Part shown: piece after piece, positions 1-6,823 of the stretch
Position numbering within the stretch: position 1 is the stretch's first letter
How the letters are laid out: each line of letters starts with the position of its first letter
NCBI GenBank assembly: GCA_964558275.1
Contig: CAZLDH010000047.1
Coordinates: forward strand, 1-18,366
Length of the DNA stretch: 18,366 nucleotides
Direction of reading: 5' to 3'
From: FW021-bin31 sp964558275
GTDB taxonomy: Bacteria > Bacteroidota > Bacteroidia > Chitinophagales > Chitinophagaceae
Notes under the pieces: generated by a model
Seen by the model: the letters and a program-made list of their open reading frames with translations, nothing else
The model's database searches: none
What the model was told of the DNA's origin: nothing
Made by a program: the position numbers and the translations under genes

Positions 1-107
1 AAATGCCTGATATTTGGGAAAGTTACAGACGCTACGGCGTTATGAGAAAATTTCCTGAACCAAAGTGGGCGAAGAAGAGGCTCAAGCATAGTACCGTAAC
101 AAAATAA
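1..107 (+). CDS. C-terminal tail of an unidentified protein (5' end outside window)
   Basis: An open frame enters from the left edge and ends at TAA 105-107. The visible part is about 34 residues, begins MPDIWESYRRYGVMRKF and ends KHSTVTK. It is rich in Lys, Arg and aromatic residues. I do not recognise the family, and the tail is too short to show a domain. The ATG at 3 is in frame but is probably internal, because the frame is still open at base 1. It lies 65 bp upstream of the GH43 gene on the same strand, so it may be an earlier member of the same polysaccharide-utilization cluster. That is inference from position only. Confidence 0.5.
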   Translation, partial: MPDIWESYRRYGVMRKFPEPKWAKKRLKHSTVTK

Positions 108-172
108 TATATTTTTTAATACGGAAATCAATCCTATAATTACTGTTAACCACTCATGAAATATAATTCAAT

Positions 173-1771
173 ATGCAATATTTTAAGACCAAACACATCA
201 TTTACAGTTTAACTTTGATCTTGTCGATAACGGCATTTTATTCTTGCAAAAAAGATGATGGAAACGCCACAAAACCTGCGGTAAACATAACTGCAGCGGA
301 TTCTATAAATGCATATCCTGGTTTGAACCGTATGAAATTGTCTTGGGATGTAAAGGATCCGGCTGTTAAAAAGGCAGTAGTCGTCTGCGATAACGGCGAT
401 TCAATAGCTGTTCTTTACGATGGTTCAGGAAGCATGAGTGTTATTTTTACCAATTTGGAAGGAGGTAACTATTCATTTAGCATATATCTGTACGACAGTG
501 AGGGACATGCTTCTTCCCGAGTCAAAATTGTTACACATGTTTATAGTGACAGGTACATCCGTTCTCTTACCTCAAGGAGTGTGCAAGATGCTATTTATGA
601 TACAGGCGCCGTAGAGATTGCTTGGCAACAACCGGAACAGAATGCGCTGGGCACGGAAATAAGATATCTGAATGTATCCGGAGATACAGTACACCTCTTT
701 GTCCGGCCCGATGAAGATAGCATTGTTTTACCGCAATATAAGCCCGGTACTTATTTTGATTACAGGACCATGTACAAGCCTGTACCGGCGGCAATAGACA
801 CCTTTTATGCAGCCTATACTTCTTCTGAAAAATGGAGCACTTTTACTAATCCTATATTAGATCGGGGTGCTGACCCCTGGGTGATATACAAAGACGGTAT
901 GTATTATTTTACTTATACACAGGGAGGAGGAATTACCTTGTATGCGACAAAAAAAATGTCTCAATTGAGAGATGCTGAGCCCATTGAAGTGTGGCGACCG
1001 GAAAAAGGCACTGCTCATTCAAAAGACTTGTGGGCTCCTGAGTTGCATTTTATTGATGGTAAGTGGTACGTATATTTTGCTGCAGATGATGGGCATGATG
1101 TGAATCATCGCATGTATGTAATAGAAAACGATTCTCCTGATCCGTTACAAGGCACTTGGGAGTTTAAAGGAGAATTGCAGGAGCCTTCTAATAACTGGGC
1201 TATTGATGGAACGATATTGAAATATAATGGACAGCTTTATATGGTTTGGTCAGGAAAAACAAATGGAGTTGCACCACAGGATCTGTACATTGCTTCTATG
1301 AGTAATCCTTATACCTTGTCGGGAAATCGGATTAAGATTTCCTCACCACAGTATAGTTGGGAACAACATGGATCTGCAATCAATGAAGGTCCTGAGATAT
1401 TAAAGAATAAAGACGGACGCGTGTTTCTCATTTATTCCGGAAGCGGATATTGGACAGATGACTATTGTCTGGGAATGTTGAGCCTACGGGACGGAGGCAA
1501 CCCACTTAATCCTGCAGATTGGATAAAGCATCCGCAACCGGTTTTTGAACATGCTGAAGGCGCATACGGTACCGGACATTGCAGTTTCTTTACTTCAAGA
1601 GACGGTACAGAAAACTGGATATTATATCATGCCAGAAGTGAACCCAATAATGGCAGTGGTAGAAGAAAGGCACGTATGCAGAAATTTACCTGGAATGCAG
1701 ACGGGACACCCGATTTTGGAACGCCAGTTAAAATAAATGAAAAAATAGAGGCGCCTTCCGGGGAGTTTTAA
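173..1771 (+). CDS. GH43 family glycoside hydrolase lipoprotein with N-terminal DUF4998-like region
   Basis: The 532-residue product is probably a surface lipoprotein. It has a hydrophobic signal and lipobox AFYSC (lipid Cys25), followed by KKDD, a charged patch typical of surface-exported Bacteroidota lipoproteins. Residues about 48-215 form a beta-rich region that resembles DUF4998: PGLNRMKLSW at 49-58, then NYSFSIYLYD. The GH43 five-bladed propeller runs from about 225 to 532. The expected inverting-enzyme acidic triad is visible: Asp234 in GADPWV (general base), Asp345 in AIDGT (pKa modulator) and Glu405 in NEGPE (general acid). His469 in GTGHCSFF and His486 in ILYHAR are also typical of the fold. 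GH43 members mostly release L-arabinose or D-xylose from side chains. An alpha-L-arabinofuranosidase or exo-arabinanase role is the best guess beside GH105, but the subfamily is not resolved. No LacI-type operator is seen upstream. Confidence 0.9.
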   Translation: MQYFKTKHIIYSLTLILSITAFYSCKKDDGNATKPAVNITAADSINAYPGLNRMKLSWDVKDPAVKKAVVVCDNGDSIAVLYDGSGSMSVIFTNLEGGNYSFSIYLYDSEGHASSRVKIVTHVYSDRYIRSLTSRSVQDAIYDTGAVEIAWQQPEQNALGTEIRYLNVSGDTVHLFVRPDEDSIVLPQYKPGTYFDYRTMYKPVPAAIDTFYAAYTSSEKWSTFTNPILDRGADPWVIYKDGMYYFTYTQGGGITLYATKKMSQLRDAEPIEVWRPEKGTAHSKDLWAPELHFIDGKWYVYFAADDGHDVNHRMYVIENDSPDPLQGTWEFKGELQEPSNNWAIDGTILKYNGQLYMVWSGKTNGVAPQDLYIASMSNPYTLSGNRIKISSPQYSWEQHGSAINEGPEILKNKDGRVFLIYSGSGYWTDDYCLGMLSLRDGGNPLNPADWIKHPQPVFEHAEGAYGTGHCSFFTSRDGTENWILYHARSEPNNGSGRRKARMQKFTWNADGTPDFGTPVKINEKIEAPSGEF

Positions 1772-2026
1772 TCGGTAACTGTTTGTTGAGATGGAGAAAT
1801 GAAACGATATGAATAAAGGAATAACGAGCCAAGTATAGCAGTTGTTACACAGTTCAATGTATAGCCTCATTGTAAGCGAATCAATCTCACTCAAACAACC
1901 CATGCAGCCACAATGAGATTGCTTCAGTCGTTCCTGTCTAACAATGACGCAAAACAAAAATAGAATTTATTATTTAAAGGAGATATAATAAATTTGGATG
2001 TCTTATCTAATAAAAAAAAACAAAAA
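1772..2026. other. Intergenic region between GH43 and GH105 genes
   Basis: This 255-bp spacer holds a REP-like inverted repeat (1866-1949) and a Shine-Dalgarno-like AAAGGAG at 1976-1982. The latter sits 11 nt before a TTG (1994) that is in frame with GH105, and 44 nt before the ATG (2027). I found no convincing terminator, no TTTG/TACnTTG promoter pair and no copy of the CAARCGATTKCRT operator motif. Whether GH43 and GH105 are co-transcribed cannot be decided from sequence alone. Confidence 0.55.
1866..1949. repeat. REP-like intergenic inverted-repeat element
   Basis: Two inverted halves face each other. The left half begins CTCATTGTAAGCGAATC and ends CAATCTCA (1866-1889). The right half runs TGAGATTGCTTCAGTCG through to CAATGACG (1914-1949). 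CAATCTCA (1882-1889) pairs perfectly with TGAGATTG (1914-1921), and CTCATTGT (1866-1873) pairs perfectly with ACAATGAG (1910-1917). The right half closely resembles a dispersed repeat family recalled from many bacterial genomes, with the pattern GAGATTGCTTC...CAATGACG. On the minus strand this family often yields spurious peptides. It is therefore better read as a non-coding palindromic repeat than as a gene. Assignment to that family is from memory and not from a search. Confidence 0.6.
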
Positions 2027-3304
2027 ATGAAAACCACCAAAAAACAATTAAAAAAAGTAGCCGCATATACTCTGGGAATACTATGCCTCTTTTCTTCATT
2101 GCATAGCAATGCCCAATCGGCAAGCGAGATAAAGGCCGTTGTTGATAATGTAGCCGACCTTATTATTCAAAATACGTCTTATGGTTTTGTCAATAAGAAA
2201 ACTGGTGAACATTACTCCGACACGGAAGAAATACCCGATTCAGCAGACATTAAATCATTGGATCCCTACACGACCTGGTATTATCCTTATGGTGTAATGG
2301 CTACCGGAATGGTCTATGCAGGAAAAGTTTTTCATGAACCGAAATACATTGATTATGCATCGCATAATTATACATTTATTTTTAAAAATCTGGATTATTT
2401 TAGGAAAAAATATGAAAGCGGCAACCATCATGTGGAGTATCGCACACTTTTTAGAATGCATTCCCTGGATGATTGCGGCGCCATGGCAGCAGGACTTGTA
2501 GATGTGTATAAGGCAGATTCTGCAAATATGGATCCTAAGATTAAGAAGGAATTCCTGCAGTATATTAACCAGGTAGGCCATCATATTTTGAACGGCGGAG
2601 AAGATACGTTAAGCGATGGTACTTTTTGCAGACCCTGGCCTAGGAAGATGACTATATGGGGGGATGATCTTTATATGGGAGGTTCTATGTTGGCTCGAAT
2701 GGGGAATTTTGCGCATGACAAACGATATTTTGATTTCGCCATCAAACAGGTTGAAAATTTCAATAAACACCTTTACGATGAACGAACAGGATTGTTTTTT
2801 CATTGCTGGTACACGGATGTACATATGAATGGCGTGGCACATTGGGGCCGGGCGAATGGTTGGCTGATGTTTGCACAGGTCGCACTATTAAATAATCTTC
2901 CTGACAATTATCCCGGACGAGAGAATCTTATTCATTTATTATTACGACAAATCGTTGGTGTTTCTCGCTATCAGGATCCTTCGGGTTTGTGGCATCAACT
3001 ATTGGATAAACCGGATTCGTATTTGGAAACTTCCTGCACGGCGATGTTTGTCTATTCCATTGCAAAGGCTGTAAACGAAGGTTGGATCCCTGAAAGATAT
3101 CTGTCTATAGCTAAAAATGGCTGGCGGGGTCTGACATCTAAAATTAATGCAAGAGGAGCTGTGGAAGATGTTTGTATCGGTACGGGTATCCATGATGACA
3201 TTGCTTTTTATTACAATCGCCCACACCCCACAGAAGATTCCCACGTATTCGGACCGGTACTATTGGCAGGGGCAGAATTATATAAGGCGGTTAGTGAAAA
3301 ATAG
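2027..3304 (+). CDS. GH105 (GH88-like) unsaturated uronyl / rhamnogalacturonyl hydrolase, secreted
   Basis: From ATG 2027 the product has 425 residues and a Sec signal of about 29 (MKTTKKQLKK, then a hydrophobic core, then SNAQS). No lipobox is seen, so a periplasmic location is likely. The mature part is an (alpha/alpha)6-barrel hydrolase of the GH105/GH88 group. Visible motifs are HSLDDCGAMAAGL (145-157), WGDDLYMGGSMLARMG (211-226, with the Asp pair where the catalytic Asp of YteR-like enzymes lies), WGRANGW (273-279), SYLETSCTAMF (331-341) and GPVLLAGAE (409-417). These enzymes remove the delta-4,5-unsaturated uronic acid left by polysaccharide lyases, classically from rhamnogalacturonan oligomers. 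A lyase gene would be expected nearby but is not in the window. An in-frame TTG at 1994 has a well-spaced AAGGAG and would add 11 residues. I prefer the ATG because the signal peptide then has a normal n-region. Confidence 0.88.
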   Translation: MKTTKKQLKKVAAYTLGILCLFSSLHSNAQSASEIKAVVDNVADLIIQNTSYGFVNKKTGEHYSDTEEIPDSADIKSLDPYTTWYYPYGVMATGMVYAGKVFHEPKYIDYASHNYTFIFKNLDYFRKKYESGNHHVEYRTLFRMHSLDDCGAMAAGLVDVYKADSANMDPKIKKEFLQYINQVGHHILNGGEDTLSDGTFCRPWPRKMTIWGDDLYMGGSMLARMGNFAHDKRYFDFAIKQVENFNKHLYDERTGLFFHCWYTDVHMNGVAHWGRANGWLMFAQVALLNNLPDNYPGRENLIHLLLRQIVGVSRYQDPSGLWHQLLDKPDSYLETSCTAMFVYSIAKAVNEGWIPERYLSIAKNGWRGLTSKINARGAVEDVCIGTGIHDDIAFYYNRPHPTEDSHVFGPVLLAGAELYKAVSEK

Positions 3305-3325
3305 GTGATATAAAAATAAATAACA

Positions 3326-3356
3326 TTTGTTTGTATAAAAAACTTTTTATACTTTG
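3326..3356 (+). promoter_or_regulatory. Candidate Bacteroidota promoter (distal, SusC1 leader)
   Basis: TTTG at 3326-3329 is followed, after exactly 20 nt, by TACTTTG at 3350-3356. The same TTTG-20-TACnTTG geometry occurs before SusC2 and before the Gfo/Idh/MocA gene. The Bacteroidota housekeeping consensus is TTTG (-33) and TAnnTTTG (-7). The start of transcription would fall near 3362, only a few bases before the palindrome at 3370. Binding there would block initiation or early elongation. Confidence 0.4.
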
Positions 3357-3369
3357 AGCACGAAAATTC

Positions 3370-3385
3370 ATGCAAGCGATTGCAT
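3370..3385 (+). promoter_or_regulatory. LacI-type operator-like palindrome 1 (SusC1 leader)
   Basis: ATGCAAGCGATTGCAT reads the same on both strands at 14 of 16 positions and has the central CG usual in LacI-family operators. It contains the shared core CAARCGATTKCRT (3373-3385) found at three other places in the window. It sits just downstream of the candidate promoter at 3326-3356. The regulator family is inferred from site architecture, since no regulator gene is present here. Confidence 0.5.
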
Positions 3386-3598
3386 TATAAATTACCTCTA
3401 ACATAAATTGCCCTATTTCAAGAGGTAGGATTTCTTGTTTTGCTAAAAGGTTTTTGTTCATTATGTTAATACCTCTTTGGAAAAATTAGGATTAAAATGT
3501 AAGGTAAAAAGGATTTAATGTCAGTAAGTTGTACCATCATATGGCGAGAACATTCCAAGATACCTGTCCGTAGAGGCGACATTTTTTATGAATAGCAA

Positions 3599-3635
3599 GT
3601 TTTTGAGCACCCTCTATTAAGGTCTGCTCAAAAAC
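3599..3635 (+). other. Perfect 11-bp hairpin in the SusC1 leader
   Basis: GTTTTTGAGCA (3599-3609) and TGCTCAAAAAC (3625-3635) are exact reverse complements separated by a 15-nt loop. No T-run follows on the plus strand, so it is not a classical intrinsic terminator. It could be an mRNA stability or attenuation element, or a DNA-level site. The right arm runs into AAACGAT, the half-site shared with the operator at 3670. Confidence 0.55.
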
Positions 3636-3677
3636 GATAAATATTGACCAAACTCTATTTAAGGTTATTCAAACGAT
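3612..3677 (+). repeat. Imperfect direct repeat in the SusC1 leader
   Basis: Two copies start with CTCTATT, then AAGGT (preceded by an extra T in copy 2), and end with CAAAAACGAT in copy 1 (3612-3638) or CAAACGAT in copy 2 (3653-3677). They are offset by about 41 bp, close to four helical turns. The first copy overlaps the hairpin and the second overlaps operator 2. A duplicated regulatory half-site is a reasonable reading. Confidence 0.45.
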
Positions 3678-3685
3678 TGCGTTTG
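3670..3685 (+). promoter_or_regulatory. LacI-type operator-like palindrome 2 (SusC1 leader)
   Basis: CAAACGATTGCGTTTG has perfect outer arms (CAAACG and CGTTTG) around ATTG. It carries the core CAARCGATTKCRT at 3670-3682. A -7-like TGTATTTG follows at 3697-3704, so the site would lie over or next to the -33 region of a proximal SusC1 promoter. That promoter is weaker by eye than the other three. Confidence 0.5.
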
Positions 3686-3785
3686 TAAAGTTCTTTTGTA
3701 TTTGACAGCAAAAGTTAGGAATAGAGATTTTGGAGGATAGAGATATAAACGATTGAAATATTACAAAGTATTAAATTTATATTAT

Positions 3786-6700
3786 ATGAAACAGAAAGTT
3801 ATTAATATAGCATTTTTGCTATTCATTATGTTGTTATTTTTCTTTCCGGAAACAACGTTTGCGCAATCAATCACTGTACATGGAAAAATAACAGCTATCC
3901 AAGCAAAGGAACCTGTTATAGGTGCAACAATTAGCATACAGGGGACTTCTACCGGAACGGTTTCAGATGCTTCCGGATCCTATAAACTTACAAATGTTTC
4001 TCCTAAAGACAGCTTGGTAATTTCTTTTATTGGGTTTCGTACAAAAACTATTGCAGTAGATGGCAGGAGCCAAATTAATGTAGTACTGGAATCAAATATT
4101 TCCAAACTTAATCAGGTGGTTGTTATTGGATATGGAACGCAGCAACGGAAAAATGTAACTGCTTCTATCGCTACTGCGGATATGGAGCATGTAAGTGCAC
4201 AGCCTGTAGCTAATGTAGGAAAGGCATTAGTAGGACAAATTGCCGGTGTAAATATTCAGCAATCCGGAGGGCAGCCGGGTGAGGATATGAGCATTACGAT
4301 AAGAGGACACCGTTCATTAACAGCGAGTAATGAGCCGTTGATTGTGGTTGATGGTATGCCGTTTAATGGCAGTTTATCCGCCATTAGTACACAAAATATT
4401 AAGTCTATTAATGTGCTGAAGGACGCATCTGCGACCGCAGTATATGGTTCCCGGGGGGCAAATGGCGTGATATTAGTAACACCAAAAAGCGGGGGGAATC
4501 ATCCAACAAAAGTATCTTATGATATGTATTATGGAATTACGGAGCCTATGCGAAGACCTGATATGATGAATGGTGAGCAATTTGCCGCGTTAAAAAGAGA
4601 AGCGAGCCGTCAGATGATTAAAAATGGGAATATTGTGTACACCTGGAAGGGTAAATTACCATCTTACGAAGATGCATTAAAACCTAAAGAATATCAGGGT
4701 CTTCAACAAGGAGTTTCTACTGATTGGCCGGGATTGGTTTTACACAGAGGGAATCGTCAAAATCATCATTTGAGTGTTAGCGGAGGAAATGAAAATACAC
4801 AGTTCTTTATCTCGGGAAATTACCTGCGAGAAAAGGCATTAATTCCGACTAATAGCTTTAAAAGGTATGCATTAAGGATTAATATAAATCATCAGATTGG
4901 AGATAAATTGAATATAGGGGTTACCAGTTCTCTTTCCAGATATAATAAGGACTATAATACCAACCCTTTAGGAGAGGCCTTGCTTGACAGCCCGCTTGGT
5001 AAGCCTTACGATGAAGATGGGAATTTGATTTTTTTACCGATTAGTGATGGTTTACGTTCAAATCCACTTTTTGATTTAAAACCCGGAGCCATATTAAACC
5101 AAAGGAGATATAATAAATTTTTCGCTACTGCCTATGCACAATATGATTTATTGGATAACCTGACTTACAAGATAGATTTTGCGCCAAGCATTACGAACAC
5201 AAGAACCGGAGGATTTACAGGCAGCATGACAACTCATCAGAGAGGAGCTGCTCCTACCGCTAGAAAATATAATAGACATACTTTTGACTATGTATTGCAA
5301 AATAGTCTGAATTACAATACCTCTTTTGGGAAAGATAATCATCATTTAAAAGTCTTGGTATTGCAAAGTATAGAACGTTATCATTACGAAAACAGCGACA
5401 TACATGTAAGAGGATTGCCTTTCGGCTCTCAAAAATTCAATAATCTTGGTACGGCTTCGGTTATTAATAGTGTGAATAGTGATTTAAGCGAATGGCAACT
5501 GGCTTCATTCTTAGGAAGGATAAGCTATAACTACAAAGGAAAATACATGTTTCAATTGAGCGGGAGAGCAGACGGGTCCTCGCGTTTATCGCCGGGTAAT
5601 AAATGGAGTTTTTTCCCCGGCGTATCCATGGGCTGGAGAATAGCAAACGAATCTTTTATGAAGAACTACGATTTTGTACGTAACCTGAAATTACGTGCTA
5701 GTTATGGAGTCGTGGGCAATACATCAATAGATCCATATCAAACACAAGGCTCGCTGGAAAGAACCACTTATACTTGGGGAGGTAATAGCCCTGCCTATGG
5801 ATATCGGCTTGCCAATATTGCTAACCCCGGTTTGGGATGGGAAAGAACGGCAACTTTTGACATCGGATTGTATTTTTGCCTTTTTAATAACCGTATTTCA
5901 GGTTCTTTAGATTATTATAGTGCGCATACCAAAGATTTGCTTTTAAGCAGACAGTTGCCTTATACTTCCGGTTATGACAGGGTATTGCAAAACATTGGGA
6001 AAACAAAAAATACCGGGATTGAAGTAGCTGTTAAAACAATTAATTTTGAGCGCACCGGCAGAACCGATTTCTCCTGGTCCACCAATTTAACCTGGTCACA
6101 TTATAAAGAAGAAATTCTCAGATTATTCAACACCACTCAGGACGATATTGGAAATGGTTGGTTTATTGGATACCCTATTAACGTTTTCTATGATTATAAA
6201 AAGATAGGGATATGGCAAAAAGATGAAGTTGCTGAGGCTGCCAAATATGGCGAAGTTCCCGGAGATATAAAAGTAAAAGATCAAAACAATGATGGGCAGA
6301 TCAATGGAGATGACAGGGTTATTCTTGGCGCCCCTGAACCCGACTGGGTAATGGGACTGACCAATAATTTTGGTTATAAAGGATTTGATTTATCTATTAT
6401 GGTAAATGCCCGTGTAGGCGGATTGCTAAGAAGTGATTTTCACACAGGTTATAATACCCTCATGGGAAGGTACAACAATTTGAATGTTGATTATTGGACT
6501 CCTGAAAATCCAACGAATGCTTATCCCCGTCCAAATATAAATCAGGAAAGACCGCTTTATTCCTCCTCGATGAATATCTTTAGCAGAGACTATTTAAAGA
6601 TTCAGAATATAACGCTTGGTTATAACCTTCCAGAGAATGTTTTAAATAGTTGGGGAATTGAGAAAATTAGAATTTATACAAGTGTGGAAAATGCGTATGT

Positions 6701-6803
6701 GTTTTCGCCATACAAGGTGAAGGATCCCTCCATGAGTGGAAATATAAGAGGAACCATTCCTACTCCCCGAGCCTATTTAGTTGGACTTAATGTTAGCTTT
6801 TAA
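3786..6803 (+). CDS. SusC/RagA family TonB-linked outer-membrane glycan transporter (SusC1)
   Basis: The 1005-residue product (ATG 3786) has a Sec signal of about 27 residues ending TTFAQS. A CarboxypepD_reg-like beta-sandwich covers about 29-104 (GTSTGTVSDASGSYKL). The TonB box-like NQVVVIGYG is at 109-117. The plug domain covers about 119-236 and has PLIVVDG (184-190) and the family signature IKSINVLKDASATAVYGSRG (205-224). The rest is the 22-strand barrel ending in Phe (LVGLNVSF). There is no N-terminal STN domain, so this is a transporter and not a sigma/anti-sigma signalling receptor. It pairs with the SusD 20 bp downstream to import oligosaccharides. An in-frame TTG at 3753 would add 11 residues before the signal, and I consider it a false start. 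The substrate is not readable. Expression is probably under the leader operators. Confidence 0.95.
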   Translation: MKQKVINIAFLLFIMLLFFFPETTFAQSITVHGKITAIQAKEPVIGATISIQGTSTGTVSDASGSYKLTNVSPKDSLVISFIGFRTKTIAVDGRSQINVVLESNISKLNQVVVIGYGTQQRKNVTASIATADMEHVSAQPVANVGKALVGQIAGVNIQQSGGQPGEDMSITIRGHRSLTASNEPLIVVDGMPFNGSLSAISTQNIKSINVLKDASATAVYGSRGANGVILVTPKSGGNHPTKVSYDMYYGITEPMRRPDMMNGEQFAALKREASRQMIKNGNIVYTWKGKLPSYEDALKPKEYQGLQQGVSTDWPGLVLHRGNRQNHHLSVSGGNENTQFFISGNYLREKALIPTNSFKRYALRININHQIGDKLNIGVTSSLSRYNKDYNTNPLGEALLDSPLGKPYDEDGNLIFLPISDGLRSNPLFDLKPGAILNQRRYNKFFATAYAQYDLLDNLTYKIDFAPSITNTRTGGFTGSMTTHQRGAAPTARKYNRHTFDYVLQNSLNYNTSFGKDNHHLKVLVLQSIERYHYENSDIHVRGLPFGSQKFNNLGTASVINSVNSDLSEWQLASFLGRISYNYKGKYMFQLSGRADGSSRLSPGNKWSFFPGVSMGWRIANESFMKNYDFVRNLKLRASYGVVGNTSIDPYQTQGSLERTTYTWGGNSPAYGYRLANIANPGLGWERTATFDIGLYFCLFNNRISGSLDYYSAHTKDLLLSRQLPYTSGYDRVLQNIGKTKNTGIEVAVKTINFERTGRTDFSWSTNLTWSHYKEEILRLFNTTQDDIGNGWFIGYPINVFYDYKKIGIWQKDEVAEAAKYGEVPGDIKVKDQNNDGQINGDDRVILGAPEPDWVMGLTNNFGYKGFDLSIMVNARVGGLLRSDFHTGYNTLMGRYNNLNVDYWTPENPTNAYPRPNINQERPLYSSSMNIFSRDYLKIQNITLGYNLPENVLNSWGIEKIRIYTSVENAYVFSPYKVKDPSMSGNIRGTIPTPRAYLVGLNVSF

Positions 6804-6823
6804 TTAAAAAAAGGTATATTATT

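Larger units (their letters stand above)
3305..3785. promoter_or_regulatory. Long regulatory leader upstream of SusC1
   Basis: This 481-bp gene-free stretch is the most feature-dense spacer in the window. It contains a candidate promoter (3326-3356), two operator-like palindromes (3370-3385 and 3670-3685), a perfect 11-bp hairpin (3599-3635), imperfect direct repeats (3612-3638 and 3653-3677) and a second, weaker -7-like sequence near 3697-3704. Three copies of AAACGAT (3632, 3671, 3747) lie in its second half. It also has competing pairings: AGAGGTA (3421-3427) can pair with TACCTCT at either 3393-3399 or 3470-3476. I see no ORF of coding quality in either strand. Confidence 0.6.

Noticed and set aside
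1622..1957. 111-codon minus-strand open frame
   Set aside because: It is the antisense of the GH43 C-terminus joined to the REP-like repeat. This repeat family commonly produces such spurious peptides.
3753..3785. TTG 3753 as the start of SusC1
   Set aside because: It would add 11 residues before a typical MKQK signal start, and AGGAG-like sequence nearby is too far from it (about 17 nt).
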